The notes under the pieces: generated by a model
What the model was told of the DNA's origin: nothing
What the model saw: the letters and a program-made list of their open reading frames with translations, nothing else
The model's database searches: none
Virus record (IMG/VR): IMGVR_UViG_3300025012_000026
Coordinates: 163,248 to 227,247 of that record
Reading direction: 5' to 3' (one strand)
From: a virus
Length of the DNA stretch: 64,000 nucleotides
Shown: one piece after another, positions 25,285 to 32,182 of the stretch
Layout of the letters: each line of letters starts with the position of its first letter
How positions within the stretch are numbered: position 1 is the stretch's first letter
Program-made: the position numbers and the translations under genes

Positions 25285-26109
25285 TTAATTACCTTCTTTC
25301 ATAATTTTATATACTTCAATTTTATCATTTAATGATTCATTCATAATAGTATCTGTAGTGAAAACTTTATCAATCAAGTCTGTTTTAAATACATCGCCTT
25401 TGTAAATTGATTCCTCGCAATGTCCAACAACAAGATAAATTTCAGAAGCTCCAAGTTCTTTAAGTTGTTTTGCACCAAGCAAAAATGTTCCTCCATAACT
25501 TGATAAGTCATCCAACATTATTACTTTAAATCCTTTTTTCTTAACATCTCCAAAAACTTGAAGACTAGTAATTTTACCTGTTTGAAAATCTCTATGTTTA
25601 AATCCAACTAATTGATTTGGAACGCCAATCATTTTACTATAACGTTTCTCACTCGAAGCATCTGGGAAATAAACATAATCAGTATCATCATTGAAATTAA
25701 TTTTGTCTTTAATATCATAAAAAATATCTACAGATAGGAATCTACTTTTACAATTATTTAATAATGCAGGAGTTACATCAGAATGTGGTTCCAATACATG
25801 AATATAATCAAACCCTAAATTATTAATAAATTCTGCAATATATTTTAGTGTAAATGCTGAACCTCCTTCCGATCTATCCATTCTACTGTATGGCATGTAC
25901 ATGATATGTAGATTACAATTTATTTTTAATTGGTCTAGATATTTCTTTAAGAACAATAGTTTAATCAAGTCTGCATCTGATTGATACTTAAATGTAGTTA
26001 ACGAATTATTAACACCTCCTAAAATCTCATTAATTTGTTGTTCATTGAGTTTTGTTTCCCCATTTGGGAATGTAGTAAAATCTAATAGTTTGTTATTTAA
26101 CCAAATCAT
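25285..26109 (-). CDS. prs: Ribose-phosphate pyrophosphokinase (PRPP synthetase)-like, 274 aa
   Basis: Family features: M-P-Y-S-R-M-D-R near residue 90 (ATP/ribose-phosphate loop), V-L-E-P-H-S-D-V near 125 and the PRPP-binding V-I-M-L-D-D-L-S-S-Y-G-G-T loop near 200. About 40 residues shorter than bacterial Prs. It would provide PRPP for the NAMPT; in the phage NARP1 pathway the homologue Adps makes ADP-ribose pyrophosphate instead. Sequence alone cannot tell which. ATG at 26109 follows CAGGAGG. Promoter at 26144-26173. Confidence 0.9.
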   Translation of the reverse strand: MIWLNNKLLDFTTFPNGETKLNEQQINEILGGVNNSLTTFKYQSDADLIKLLFLKKYLDQLKINCNLHIMYMPYSRMDRSEGGSAFTLKYIAEFINNLGFDYIHVLEPHSDVTPALLNNCKSRFLSVDIFYDIKDKINFNDDTDYVYFPDASSEKRYSKMIGVPNQLVGFKHRDFQTGKITSLQVFGDVKKKGFKVIMLDDLSSYGGTFLLGAKQLKELGASEIYLVVGHCEESIYKGDVFKTDLIDKVFTTDTIMNESLNDKIEVYKIMKEGN

Positions 26110-26143
26110 TTTGTTTCCTCCTGAAATATTTATTTCTATATTC

Positions 26144-26173
26144 ATACTACCACAATTTAGCATAATAAGTCAA
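26144..26173 (-). promoter_or_regulatory. Promoter of the NAD-rebuilding operon
   Basis: TTGACT (26168-26173), 18-nt spacer, TAGTAT (26144-26149) on the minus strand, about 35 nt before the prs start. Confidence 0.7.
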
Positions 26174-26205
26174 GTTTAATTTAAACATCCTTTAAAATTT
26201 GATTT

Positions 26206-26493
26206 TCAATCTAATTCTTCAAAACTAATTTTAATCCTCATTTTCTTTTGAATTTTATGTCTATATATTTCTTCATTGTCAAGATACATTTCTGAAAAAA
26301 TACTATTGGGATAAACCATTAATTTGCCTCCAATAAATTTCCCATCTTTATGCGAATATTTTCCACCAATATAATCCATAATCTCATCTGGTACTTCATT
26401 CGTTGCCTTCATAAAATTCTCTTCATCTACTTCCCAACAAAAACATTCTCCATCTCCTGTGGGCTTACCTATAAATTCAACTGATTTCTTCAT
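26206..26493 (-). CDS. Hypothetical protein, 95 aa
   Basis: No family recognised. ATG at 26493 follows AAAGGAGAGG; the open frame extends upstream without a site. It lies between the left pentamer array and the NAD operon promoter. Confidence 0.68.
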   Translation of the reverse strand: MKKSVEFIGKPTGDGECFCWEVDEENFMKATNEVPDEIMDYIGGKYSHKDGKFIGGKLMVYPNSIFSEMYLDNEEIYRHKIQKKMRIKISFEELD

Positions 26494-26590
26494 ACTAACC
26501 TCTCCTTTACACCAATAATAACTTATAAACCATAGCATAAATCATCACCATTACAAACATAATCAACTGTCCCTTAATTTTTTAAAGATT

Positions 26591-26688
26591 TATAAATACT
26601 TAACTCAAAATACCTAACTTAACACAACTCATCGCAACTTAACTCAAACCAACATATCTAAACCAAACCCAAAATGCTTATCTTAATC
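26591..26688. repeat. Left degenerate pentanucleotide array (11-unit block)
   Basis: After the 9-nt spacers tataaatac (26591-26599) and tcaaaatac (26605-26613), eleven consecutive pentamers of type N-N-A-W-C run from 26614 to 26668 in unbroken phase (one, tcaaa, lacks the C), then the spacer ccaaaatgc (26669-26677) and two more units reach the stop of the 154-aa gene. Same grammar as the large array at 27183-27571. No ORF. Position: directly downstream of the 154-aa gene. Confidence 0.85.
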
Positions 26689-27151
26689 AAAAACTATTAC
26701 TTAATACCAATTTACTCTTCTTTTTATTTAACAATTTTAATTCTGTACATCCTCCAGCAAGCATAGCATGAAGTGTTTTTGCTCTATCAGAAACATGCCT
26801 AAATGCCTCCAATCCCTCTTTTGACATTTCATTAACAGGAGCATATTGTAATACTTGATACCCTTTATCAATCTTATTAAAACCACTCTTAATATGTTTT
26901 AAAGACATATCAGTATATTCATCTGGATTAACAATTGAATATCCTTGACCTGCTAAGGATTTAATAGTTTTACTTGATTCAAGTAATTTCTTTTTTGTTT
27001 TACCAATAATAGAATAATATTTAGGTGTATTTTGACTTTCTTTAATAACCTCTTCAATTTCACTATGTAATATCGTAGTGTCATAATCCATTTTTACAAT
27101 ATACTCAAATAGTAATTCCCATTTTTCTTTTTTATTTACTAATTCATTCAT
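26687..27151 (-). CDS. Hypothetical helical protein lying between the two pentamer arrays, 154 aa
   Basis: N-terminal winged-helix-like half: I-V-K-M-D-Y-D-T-T-I-L-H-S-E-I, Y-Y-S-I-I-G-K-T-K-K-K-L-L, then G-Q-G-Y-S-I-V-N-P-D-E-Y as a wing-like hairpin. The C-terminal half is helical and basic at the end. This resembles phage DNA- or RNA-binding regulators, but no named family is recognised. Its 5-prime leader is the 389-nt right array and its stop overlaps the left array, so it is the prime candidate to bind them. Confidence 0.75.
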   Translation of the reverse strand: MNELVNKKEKWELLFEYIVKMDYDTTILHSEIEEVIKESQNTPKYYSIIGKTKKKLLESSKTIKSLAGQGYSIVNPDEYTDMSLKHIKSGFNKIDKGYQVLQYAPVNEMSKEGLEAFRHVSDRAKTLHAMLAGGCTELKLLNKKKSKLVLSNSF

Positions 27152-27182
27152 TCTTATATCTCCTTTATTATTCTTATTTTGC

Positions 27183-27571
27183 CCATAATGCCTATCAAAT
27201 CACAGCGTATCGTACCTCAACGAAACCCATCTCAACACAACTGATCCTAAAATGCCTAACAAAACCAAACTCATCACATTCAAGACGCAACTGAACATAT
27301 CTAATCATATCCCAACTTAAAATACATAACAGAACTTATCCCATCCAATCATAACGCAACAGAGCGAAACTGAACCTAAAATACTCATCAAAGCATATCC
27401 AAACCCACCCAAACCCTACTCAACGAAACTGAACATATATTGCTCAACTTAACTCGGCCAAACTTATCATAACGCATTTTATCTCGACGTAACGTAGCAT
27501 ATATTGCTTAACTTATCGTAGCTTGCCCTATCCCATCTTAACTCGCCCCAACCCAACAGAACCTAAAAATC
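27183..27571. repeat. Right degenerate pentanucleotide array, six blocks separated by 9-nt spacers
   Basis: This fills the gap between the 154-aa and 192-aa genes and has no ORF. On the plus strand about 65 pentamers N-N-A-W-C (C almost invariant, position 3 mostly A, position 4 A or T) run in strict 5-nt phase. Spacers at 27183, 27247, 27317, 27376, 27435, 27499 and 27563 (ccataatgc, ctaaaatgc, ttaaaatac, ctaaaatac, atatattgc twice, ctaaaaatc) reset the phase. Blocks hold 11, 12, 10, 10, 11 and 11 units, so super-units are 59-70 nt. The plus strand is A/C-rich, the transcribed RNA G/U-rich (G-W-U-N-N). Confidence 0.92.
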
Positions 27572-27576
27572 ATATC

Positions 27577-28155
27577 TTACTCTACTTCTTCGACTACAGC
27601 TACAAACTGTCCATACTTAGGTCTACTATCACACAGTCCTACATATTTCCCTGCAAAATCAATGCTTTGAATTACAGCTTCTAGATCAATTTGAGACTCT
27701 TCATAATTTACAAAGAATGTAACTTGCCATGTGTCAAATCTTGCTCTAGTTCTTAAAATTGAAGCATTATTTACTTTCATAACTCTAACATCTCTATACT
27801 TTAAATCTGCTTTCAATTGTTCTTTGGTAAGATTTTCACCATATGCAAAAGGTATGTATAACGGTTCAACTGATAAGAATTTCTGAATAGCTGTGCCTTT
27901 CTTAATAGACTTAGCTCCATTTCTAATTGTGGCCTCTACATTTTCTGCTGGCATAAAAGTTCCCATATTATCCTTCCAATACAGACCACATTCCCATTCT
28001 AAGTCTGCAATCATTTCATGATCTTCGTCAGTTTTTGTTCTCTTACCCGTATATTTCTTTAGTTCCTTAGTTAGAGGATGAAGTGGGTTAACTCCTTGGT
28101 TTGAGTGCATAATTAATGGGGTAATACCTTTCCATGTAACTTTAAGTTTTTTCAT
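27577..28155 (-). CDS. Conserved phage protein upstream of the pentamer array, 192 aa
   Basis: Pattern seen in many phages without assigned function: T-P-L-I-M-H-S-N-Q at residue 12, a T-G-K-R-T-K-T-D-E-D segment near 36, F-M-P-A-E-N-V-E-A-T-I-R-N-G-A near 67 and G-L-C-D-S-R-P-K-Y-G-Q-F near 175. The last two motifs loosely recall RAMP-fold RNA-binding proteins (Cas5/Cas7 type), which form filaments along RNA. That comparison is a guess from short motifs. Own promoter at 28202-28230; the array starts six nt after its stop codon. Confidence 0.82.
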   Translation of the reverse strand: MKKLKVTWKGITPLIMHSNQGVNPLHPLTKELKKYTGKRTKTDEDHEMIADLEWECGLYWKDNMGTFMPAENVEATIRNGAKSIKKGTAIQKFLSVEPLYIPFAYGENLTKEQLKADLKYRDVRVMKVNNASILRTRARFDTWQVTFFVNYEESQIDLEAVIQSIDFAGKYVGLCDSRPKYGQFVAVVEEVE

Positions 28156-28201
28156 TTTTAAACTCCCTCTTTCTTTTTAATTATTTATTTCTTACAAGTA
28201 A

Positions 28202-28230
28202 ATAATAACATGTTTATAGTAATTTGTCAA
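28202..28230 (-). promoter_or_regulatory. Promoter of the 192-aa gene and pentamer-array transcript
   Basis: TTGACA (28225-28230), 17-nt spacer, TATTAT (28202-28207) on the minus strand. No terminator is evident before the arrays, so these are probably transcribed. Confidence 0.75.
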
Positions 28231-28268
28231 TAATTATTTATTGATTTAAGCTCGATAAAATATTTTTT

Positions 28269-28439
28269 TTAACTTATAAGACTTCTTCCTGCTTTATACA
28301 TTATGAATCCACCTATTGATACAACAATTGCGAATACAAAAACATTTATATTTGAATAACATATAAAATATGATCCACCAAAAGACAAAACAAAACCTAT
28401 AATTATAAATAATAATAATTTAAAAAATATCTCCCACAA
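28269..28439 (-). CDS. Two-pass membrane protein, TTG start, 56 aa
   Basis: Two hydrophobic helices (residues about 3-27 and 31-46) linked by C-Y-S-N and a basic tail. TTG at 28439 has GGGAG eight nt upstream. Almost abuts the preceding gene. Confidence 0.6.
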   Translation of the reverse strand: MWEIFFKLLLFIIIGFVLSFGGSYFICYSNINVFVFAIVVSIGGFIMYKAGRSLIS

Positions 28440-28441
28440 AC

Positions 28442-28756
28442 CTAACTCTCCCTCTCTTTAGGATTCTCCCAATCCAAAAATTCCTTCTCTGCTCTTTCTC
28501 TACAATCAGGACAAAACCCTCTACCCATTCCATCAGTACATAAATGAGCATTACCATCTTTACCACAATACCAACATAGATAAAAACTATTTTGTTTAGA
28601 GGGATGCCAAGGACTCTCTATGCTTCCTTCTTCAATGAAAAGATGTCCACATTCATTTTCAAATTCCTCATCAGTCATATTTTCAAAATGATCTGCAACT
28701 AATTTTAATTTATCTTCCATTGTTAATTGCAATGATTCTTCATCTGTCAATTCCAT
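28442..28756 (-). CDS. Zinc-ribbon protein, 104 aa
   Basis: Acidic helical N-terminus, then C-W-Y-C near residue 61 and C-P-D-C near 82, with an additional Cys/His pair. Unknown role. AAAGGAGTG upstream. Confidence 0.75.
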   Translation of the reverse strand: MELTDEESLQLTMEDKLKLVADHFENMTDEEFENECGHLFIEEGSIESPWHPSKQNSFYLCWYCGKDGNAHLCTDGMGRGFCPDCRERAEKEFLDWENPKERES

Positions 28757-28773
28757 TTATTTCACTCCTTTAT

Positions 28774-29457
28774 TTATAACATCACAATATCATTATAAAT
28801 CAACCTATGTTTCTCATCAATCCACCTATCCTCATGATAGTGGCCGAAATACCATTGCTTATAGTCCAATTTCTCTTCTAATACCTCAAAATACTTGTTA
28901 ATTGATGTTAAACTCTTTACGTATAATCCTGCCATTAACTTCTCAAAAACACTCTGAGAACAATCATGCGAAACAATAAGGTCAATTTTCCAACCACACT
29001 TATCTAGATTGCTCATACCTTCTTCATACTCAGCATTAGATGGCATTTCTCTTTTCCACCATGATTTGCCTTCAGTCCTATTCCCTTTATCAATTGAATC
29101 AGCTCCACCAAAAGTAAATATCTTTTTGCCATTGATATTAAATACCTGTCCACGCATTAAATGGATAACACTGTCATTAATAAAATGTACCTTACCACCA
29201 TTCCATATTGAGACTGGCATCTTATCTAGCATTGAATGGTTCTCATGGTTTCCATCTATCCATAAACTAACATAATTTTTCTTATGTAACCAGTTTAACC
29301 AATATTCTTCTTCCTTGTCTCCATTCCATACAAGTCCAAAATCACCACAAATTATCATGTAATCGTTTTTAGTCAGTTCTTTTTGAAGAGGGAAGTTTTT
29401 CATATTAAATCTTGGCAGGCCCATACTTCCATGAGTGTCACCACTAATGAATATCAT
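28774..29457 (-). CDS. Calcineurin-like metallophosphoesterase, 227 aa
   Basis: All five metallophosphoesterase motifs are in order: S-G-D-T-H-G near residue 5, G-D-F-G near 42, G-N-H-E-N-H near 72, S-H-D-C near 168 and F-G-H-Y-H-E-D near 205. These enzymes use two metal ions to cut phosphoesters; phage copies act on nucleic-acid ends, cyclic phosphates or nucleotides. Substrate cannot be told. ATG at 29457 follows AAAGGAG. Confidence 0.92.
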   Translation of the reverse strand: MIFISGDTHGSMGLPRFNMKNFPLQKELTKNDYMIICGDFGLVWNGDKEEEYWLNWLHKKNYVSLWIDGNHENHSMLDKMPVSIWNGGKVHFINDSVIHLMRGQVFNINGKKIFTFGGADSIDKGNRTEGKSWWKREMPSNAEYEEGMSNLDKCGWKIDLIVSHDCSQSVFEKLMAGLYVKSLTSINKYFEVLEEKLDYKQWYFGHYHEDRWIDEKHRLIYNDIVML

Positions 29458-29474
29458 AATATTATTTCTCCTTT

Positions 29475-29762
29475 CTATCCACAATTAATAAATTCATTCA
29501 CATGATGATCCACAAGATCACCATTATACAAAATACTATAAACATTACCATTCTTGTCGAATTCACAATCACAAGATAAACAAAATCGAGTAGTTTTACT
29601 GACTTCATTAGTCTTCTTACTATTACAATTGGGACAATTATGTATTTCTTCCGGCGCATCAGATTTAATTTTCTTAGGAGTATCCTGCTTACAAATGATT
29701 TTATATATTGTCGATAATGCTTGTCTATGCACAAAACTTTTAATTCCTTCTCCTGATGACAT
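29475..29762 (-). CDS. Zinc-ribbon protein, 95 aa
   Basis: Central ribbon C-P-N-C-N-S-K-K ... C-L-S-C near residues 43-66, flanked by a basic N-terminus. Likely nucleic-acid or protein binding. AGGAGG upstream of ATG. Confidence 0.72.
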   Translation of the reverse strand: MSSGEGIKSFVHRQALSTIYKIICKQDTPKKIKSDAPEEIHNCPNCNSKKTNEVSKTTRFCLSCDCEFDKNGNVYSILYNGDLVDHHVNEFINCG

Positions 29763-29796
29763 TCAATTTCCTCCTAATATTTTATTTCTTGATTAT

Positions 29797-29825
29797 AGTA
29801 TAACATAATATGGATTAGAAAGCAA
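29797..29825 (-). promoter_or_regulatory. Candidate promoter upstream of the zinc-ribbon gene
   Basis: TTGCTT (29820-29825), 17-nt spacer, TATACT (29797-29802) on the minus strand. Confidence 0.45.
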
Positions 29826-29833
29826 ATGGAAAA

Positions 29834-30070
29834 TTATTTAAAATTCACACAATCTAAACATGATTGGCCGTACTCTATCGATGAGCATTTTTTATAATCC
29901 ATACCAATAGTACATCTTTTCTCCATAAATCTTCGTTTAATTGAATCTGCTGCATCATAAAAACCAAATTTATTAGCAATATAATGTAAATCCTGCATCT
30001 GATCAATCAAAGAATCTTGTCTTTGTGGACATTGTTCTACTTTTTTAAGTTGTTCCTTCCAATTAGACAT
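29834..30070 (-). CDS. Hypothetical protein with C-terminal Cys residues, 78 aa
   Basis: Helical N-terminal part and C-terminal C-S-S ... C-L-D-C. No family recognised. AGGAGG upstream. Confidence 0.65.
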   Translation of the reverse strand: MSNWKEQLKKVEQCPQRQDSLIDQMQDLHYIANKFGFYDAADSIKRRFMEKRCTIGMDYKKCSSIEYGQSCLDCVNFK

Positions 30071-30105
30071 AATTATTCCTCCTATTTATAGTTTAAATGA
30101 GTATA

Positions 30106-30246
30106 TCAATCAATTATCCTAATCACAACACGTTTAAATTCAGCGCACCCTTCGCATATATCCAAATTATCAGATAGAATAATTTGACTATCTTCATAAT
30201 CATTGAATAATAATTCCTTGAAGCAATCAATACAAAATTCAGCCAT
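30106..30246 (-). CDS. Zinc-knuckle mini-protein, 46 aa
   Basis: C-I-D-C near residue 5 and C-E-G-C near 33 make a plausible zinc site. ATG at 30246 follows GAGAGGG; the frame extends upstream without a start signal. Confidence 0.58.
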   Translation of the reverse strand: MAEFCIDCFKELLFNDYEDSQIILSDNLDICEGCAEFKRVVIRIID

Positions 30247-30250
30247 ATAA

Positions 30251-30460
30251 TTATTCCCTCTCTTCTTTATAAAATCTACCAACATAATAATATTTACTTT
30301 CATCCTCTACATCATCTTTAAACCATAAATTGCCTATAAACTCCTTAACCTGACCACCACAAGCCCAACCATCTTGTTCCATTTCTTTGATATGATTTAA
30401 TCTTTCTTCGGCATTATCATAATGAAATGTTTTTGAGTGAGAATATTTAAGTAGTTTCAT
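30251..30460 (-). CDS. Hypothetical protein, 69 aa
   Basis: Small acidic protein with a G-W-A-C-G-G centre. AAGGAGG upstream. Followed after four nt by the zinc-knuckle gene. Confidence 0.62.
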   Translation of the reverse strand: MKLLKYSHSKTFHYDNAEERLNHIKEMEQDGWACGGQVKEFIGNLWFKDDVEDESKYYYVGRFYKEERE

Positions 30461-30488
30461 TTAATTAATTCCTCCTTCGTTAAACATA

Positions 30489-30818
30489 TTAAATACTTTG
30501 ACAAAACATATCAATGTCTGACTTCTTGCCTTTTAATGTAATTCTATATTCCACACTATTACATGGAAATCTAAATAGTGTAGCTACATAATCAATTTTG
30601 CAGTTTAGATTCAAGTCTTTTGCTAAAGAATTCGTGCTGTCTCTAAAACTAAAATCTCTAAACCCACCAACTATTTTATTGATAACTTTAGTTATTGTTG
30701 AATTAGTGTTTTCTAATTCTTGCTTTCCACAAATATAAGCATATTTAAAAATCATTTGCTCTCGTTCGGTTAAATCTATATTGGTTTTTTGTTCCAGTTC
30801 TTTAATATATTTATCCAT
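30489..30818 (-). CDS. Hypothetical protein, 109 aa
   Basis: Helical first half with a Y-I-C-G-K element, beta-rich second half. No family recognised. AGGAGGTAA upstream of the start. Confidence 0.68.
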   Translation of the reverse strand: MDKYIKELEQKTNIDLTEREQMIFKYAYICGKQELENTNSTITKVINKIVGGFRDFSFRDSTNSLAKDLNLNCKIDYVATLFRFPCNSVEYRITLKGKKSDIDMFCQSI

Positions 30819-30851
30819 AATTACCTCCTAACTTCCCATCTAATCAAAGTT

Positions 30852-31043
30852 TCACTCGCTTACAATTGATTTACACTTAGGACATCTATATAGGTAGATG
30901 AGTTGCTTAGAATATCTCCCATCATTATACACTCCACTATAGACATTAACTTCTTTATTATCTTCTGTAACAAATGATAATTGTAAAAATGGCATCTTTA
31001 ATTCATACATATTGTGTGAATAACCACACGCTTCACAAAGCAT
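30852..31043 (-). CDS. Zinc-ribbon protein, 63 aa
   Basis: C-E-A-C at the N-terminus and C-P-K-C near the C-terminus frame a beta-rich core, the classical small ribbon layout. Confidence 0.65.
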   Translation of the reverse strand: MLCEACGYSHNMYELKMPFLQLSFVTEDNKEVNVYSGVYNDGRYSKQLIYLYRCPKCKSIVSE

Positions 31044-31075
31044 ATATTATCATCCCTTCCATTCAATTCTTAGAT

Positions 31076-31205
31076 TTATTCTGCTTCAATAATTATTTGA
31101 TCACCATTTTCTAACCCCGTAAAACATATCATTTATTTTAACTTTTAGATTGCTATCAGGAAAATTATGATTCCTTAAATATTTTTCAAGTTCAATTTCT
31201 TTCAT
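31076..31205 (-). pseudogene. Small protein interrupted by a +1 frameshift
   Basis: From ATG 31205 (AAAGGAGCG upstream) 34 residues end at 31101. In the neighbouring frame the text F-T-G-L-E-N-G-D-Q-I-I-I-E-A-E runs to a stop at 31076 and reads as the natural tail. Dropping one T from TTTT restores about 42 residues. Confidence 0.5.
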
Positions 31206-31248
31206 TATCCTCGCTCCTTTTACCCTTTTATATCCTCGTTTTAATGTA

Positions 31249-31404
31249 TCACTTTTCACCAGACTCCCACGTATCCTCTTCGCCATTTTCATGAACTGTA
31301 ACGCTAGATTCACACATAATACACTCATAATGATGAACTTCACTGTGCCCAATACCCTCTGATGAATCAAATTCCATTTTCTCTTGACAAAATTTACAAT
31401 GCAT
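31249..31404 (-). CDS. Zinc-ribbon protein, 51 aa
   Basis: M-H-C-K-F-C at the start and C-I-M-C near residue 29 make one ribbon; acidic tail. ATG at 31404 follows AAAGGAG; the upstream extension of the frame lacks a site. Confidence 0.65.
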   Translation of the reverse strand: MHCKFCQEKMEFDSSEGIGHSEVHHYECIMCESSVTVHENGEEDTWESGEK

Positions 31405-31429
31405 AATAATTCTCCTTTCAATTCCTTGT

Positions 31430-31624
31430 TTATACAAACAGATTTTCCACTTTACAATAAAAATTATCATCTTTATATAATACATCACCAACCAATTCCA
31501 AACTGGTACTGAATCCACCCATTAAAAATATGTCACATTTATCACCTTCTATTTTTATGCTTTTGACTACTGCCTTAATCCCTCGTTTTAATATAAATCT
31601 ATCAACAATTTCTTTAAAATCCAT
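31430..31624 (-). CDS. Small beta-rich hypothetical protein, 64 aa
   Basis: Short helix then a barrel-like strand pattern (K-C-D-I-F-L-M-G-G-F-S). Clear AAAGGAG site. Function unknown. Confidence 0.6.
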   Translation of the reverse strand: MDFKEIVDRFILKRGIKAVVKSIKIEGDKCDIFLMGGFSTSLELVGDVLYKDDNFYCKVENLFV

Positions 31625-31660
31625 TTAATTTCTCACTCCTTTAAATATAATATTATACAA

Positions 31661-31907
31661 ACTGTTACTTCTGTATAATATAACTATTTATTCATATATT
31701 TCTAAAGTTGGCAACTCGAATGAATCGCTATACTTTTTAGCTCCATCAAACCAAATACATATTGCTTTAGTTGCACCACTGTATACCCCTATACTTTCTA
31801 TAGTCATTGCAGGACTTCCGCTTTTTAATAGAACAACATCTCCACTTTTAAAATCGATTTTAATATCCCCTTCTCACTTTACTCACTAAATATACAGAAG
31901 CAACAGT
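31661..31907. repeat. 15-bp inverted repeats flanking the DUF2158 gene
   Basis: actgttacttctgta (31661-31675) and tacagaagcaacagt (31893-31907) are inverted copies with one mismatch. The short AT-rich tails beside each (tgtataatataac and tgtatataatataac) also match in direct orientation. They enclose one small gene. Could be ends of a tiny mobile unit or a long-range RNA stem. Confidence 0.5.
31688..31858 (-). CDS. DUF2158 (YodC-like) protein with a non-canonical start, 56 aa
   Basis: F-K-S-G-D-V-V-L-L-K-S-G-S-P-A-M-T is the DUF2158/YodC signature, a small beta-barrel family of unknown function. A stop lies just upstream and no ATG, GTG or TTG precedes the conserved part. The codon at the right distance from AGAAGGGG is ATC (31856-31858). 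Either an unusual ATC start or a start-codon mutation. Lies inside a 15-bp inverted repeat pair. Confidence 0.55.
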   Translation of the reverse strand: MDFKSGDVVLLKSGSPAMTIESIGVYSGATKAICIWFDGAKKYSDSFELPTLEIYE

Positions 31908-31967
31908 ATGTATATAATATAACATATTGTACCAATTATATAAAGTATATCCCTCGAAACTAGACAT

Positions 31968-32156
31968 TCATGCTATTGGACTTTCTTCATCCATCCACTT
32001 AATAAACTCATGTATTTTTCGATACATTATTTGAAAATTTTCTTCTTCTTGCTTACCATCTCTTGAACTCATATAATATTCAAGAATTGATAATAACTCT
32101 CCTTTTGTCTTGCACCAAGTAGACCTTCTCATAAACATTAAATCGTCTTTATCCAT
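31968..32156 (-). CDS. Hypothetical protein, 62 aa
   Basis: Helical, mixed charge, no recognisable family. AAAAGGAGG upstream of the ATG. Confidence 0.6.
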   Translation of the reverse strand: MDKDDLMFMRRSTWCKTKGELLSILEYYMSSRDGKQEEENFQIMYRKIHEFIKWMDEESPIA

Positions 32157-32182
32157 TTATAAACCTCCTTTTAAATCACTTT

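Noticed and set aside
27183-27571. Pentamer array as a repetitive protein-coding gene
   Set aside because: All frames on both strands are interrupted by stops, and the 5-nt period with phase-resetting 9-mers does not fit codons.
27183-27571. CRISPR array or iteron cluster
   Set aside because: There are no identical repeats with unique spacers, and the unit is 5 nt and degenerate; no cas genes are present.
27183-27571. True TRAP binding site
   Set aside because: The spacing and 11-unit blocks fit, but the RNA triplets are G-W-U rather than GAG/UAG, and no TRAP (MtrB) gene is visible.
31101-31421. 106-aa and 89-aa overlapping frames as full genes
   Set aside because: Only the parts starting at ribosome binding sites (31205 and 31404) look coding; the upstream parts are shadows of each other.
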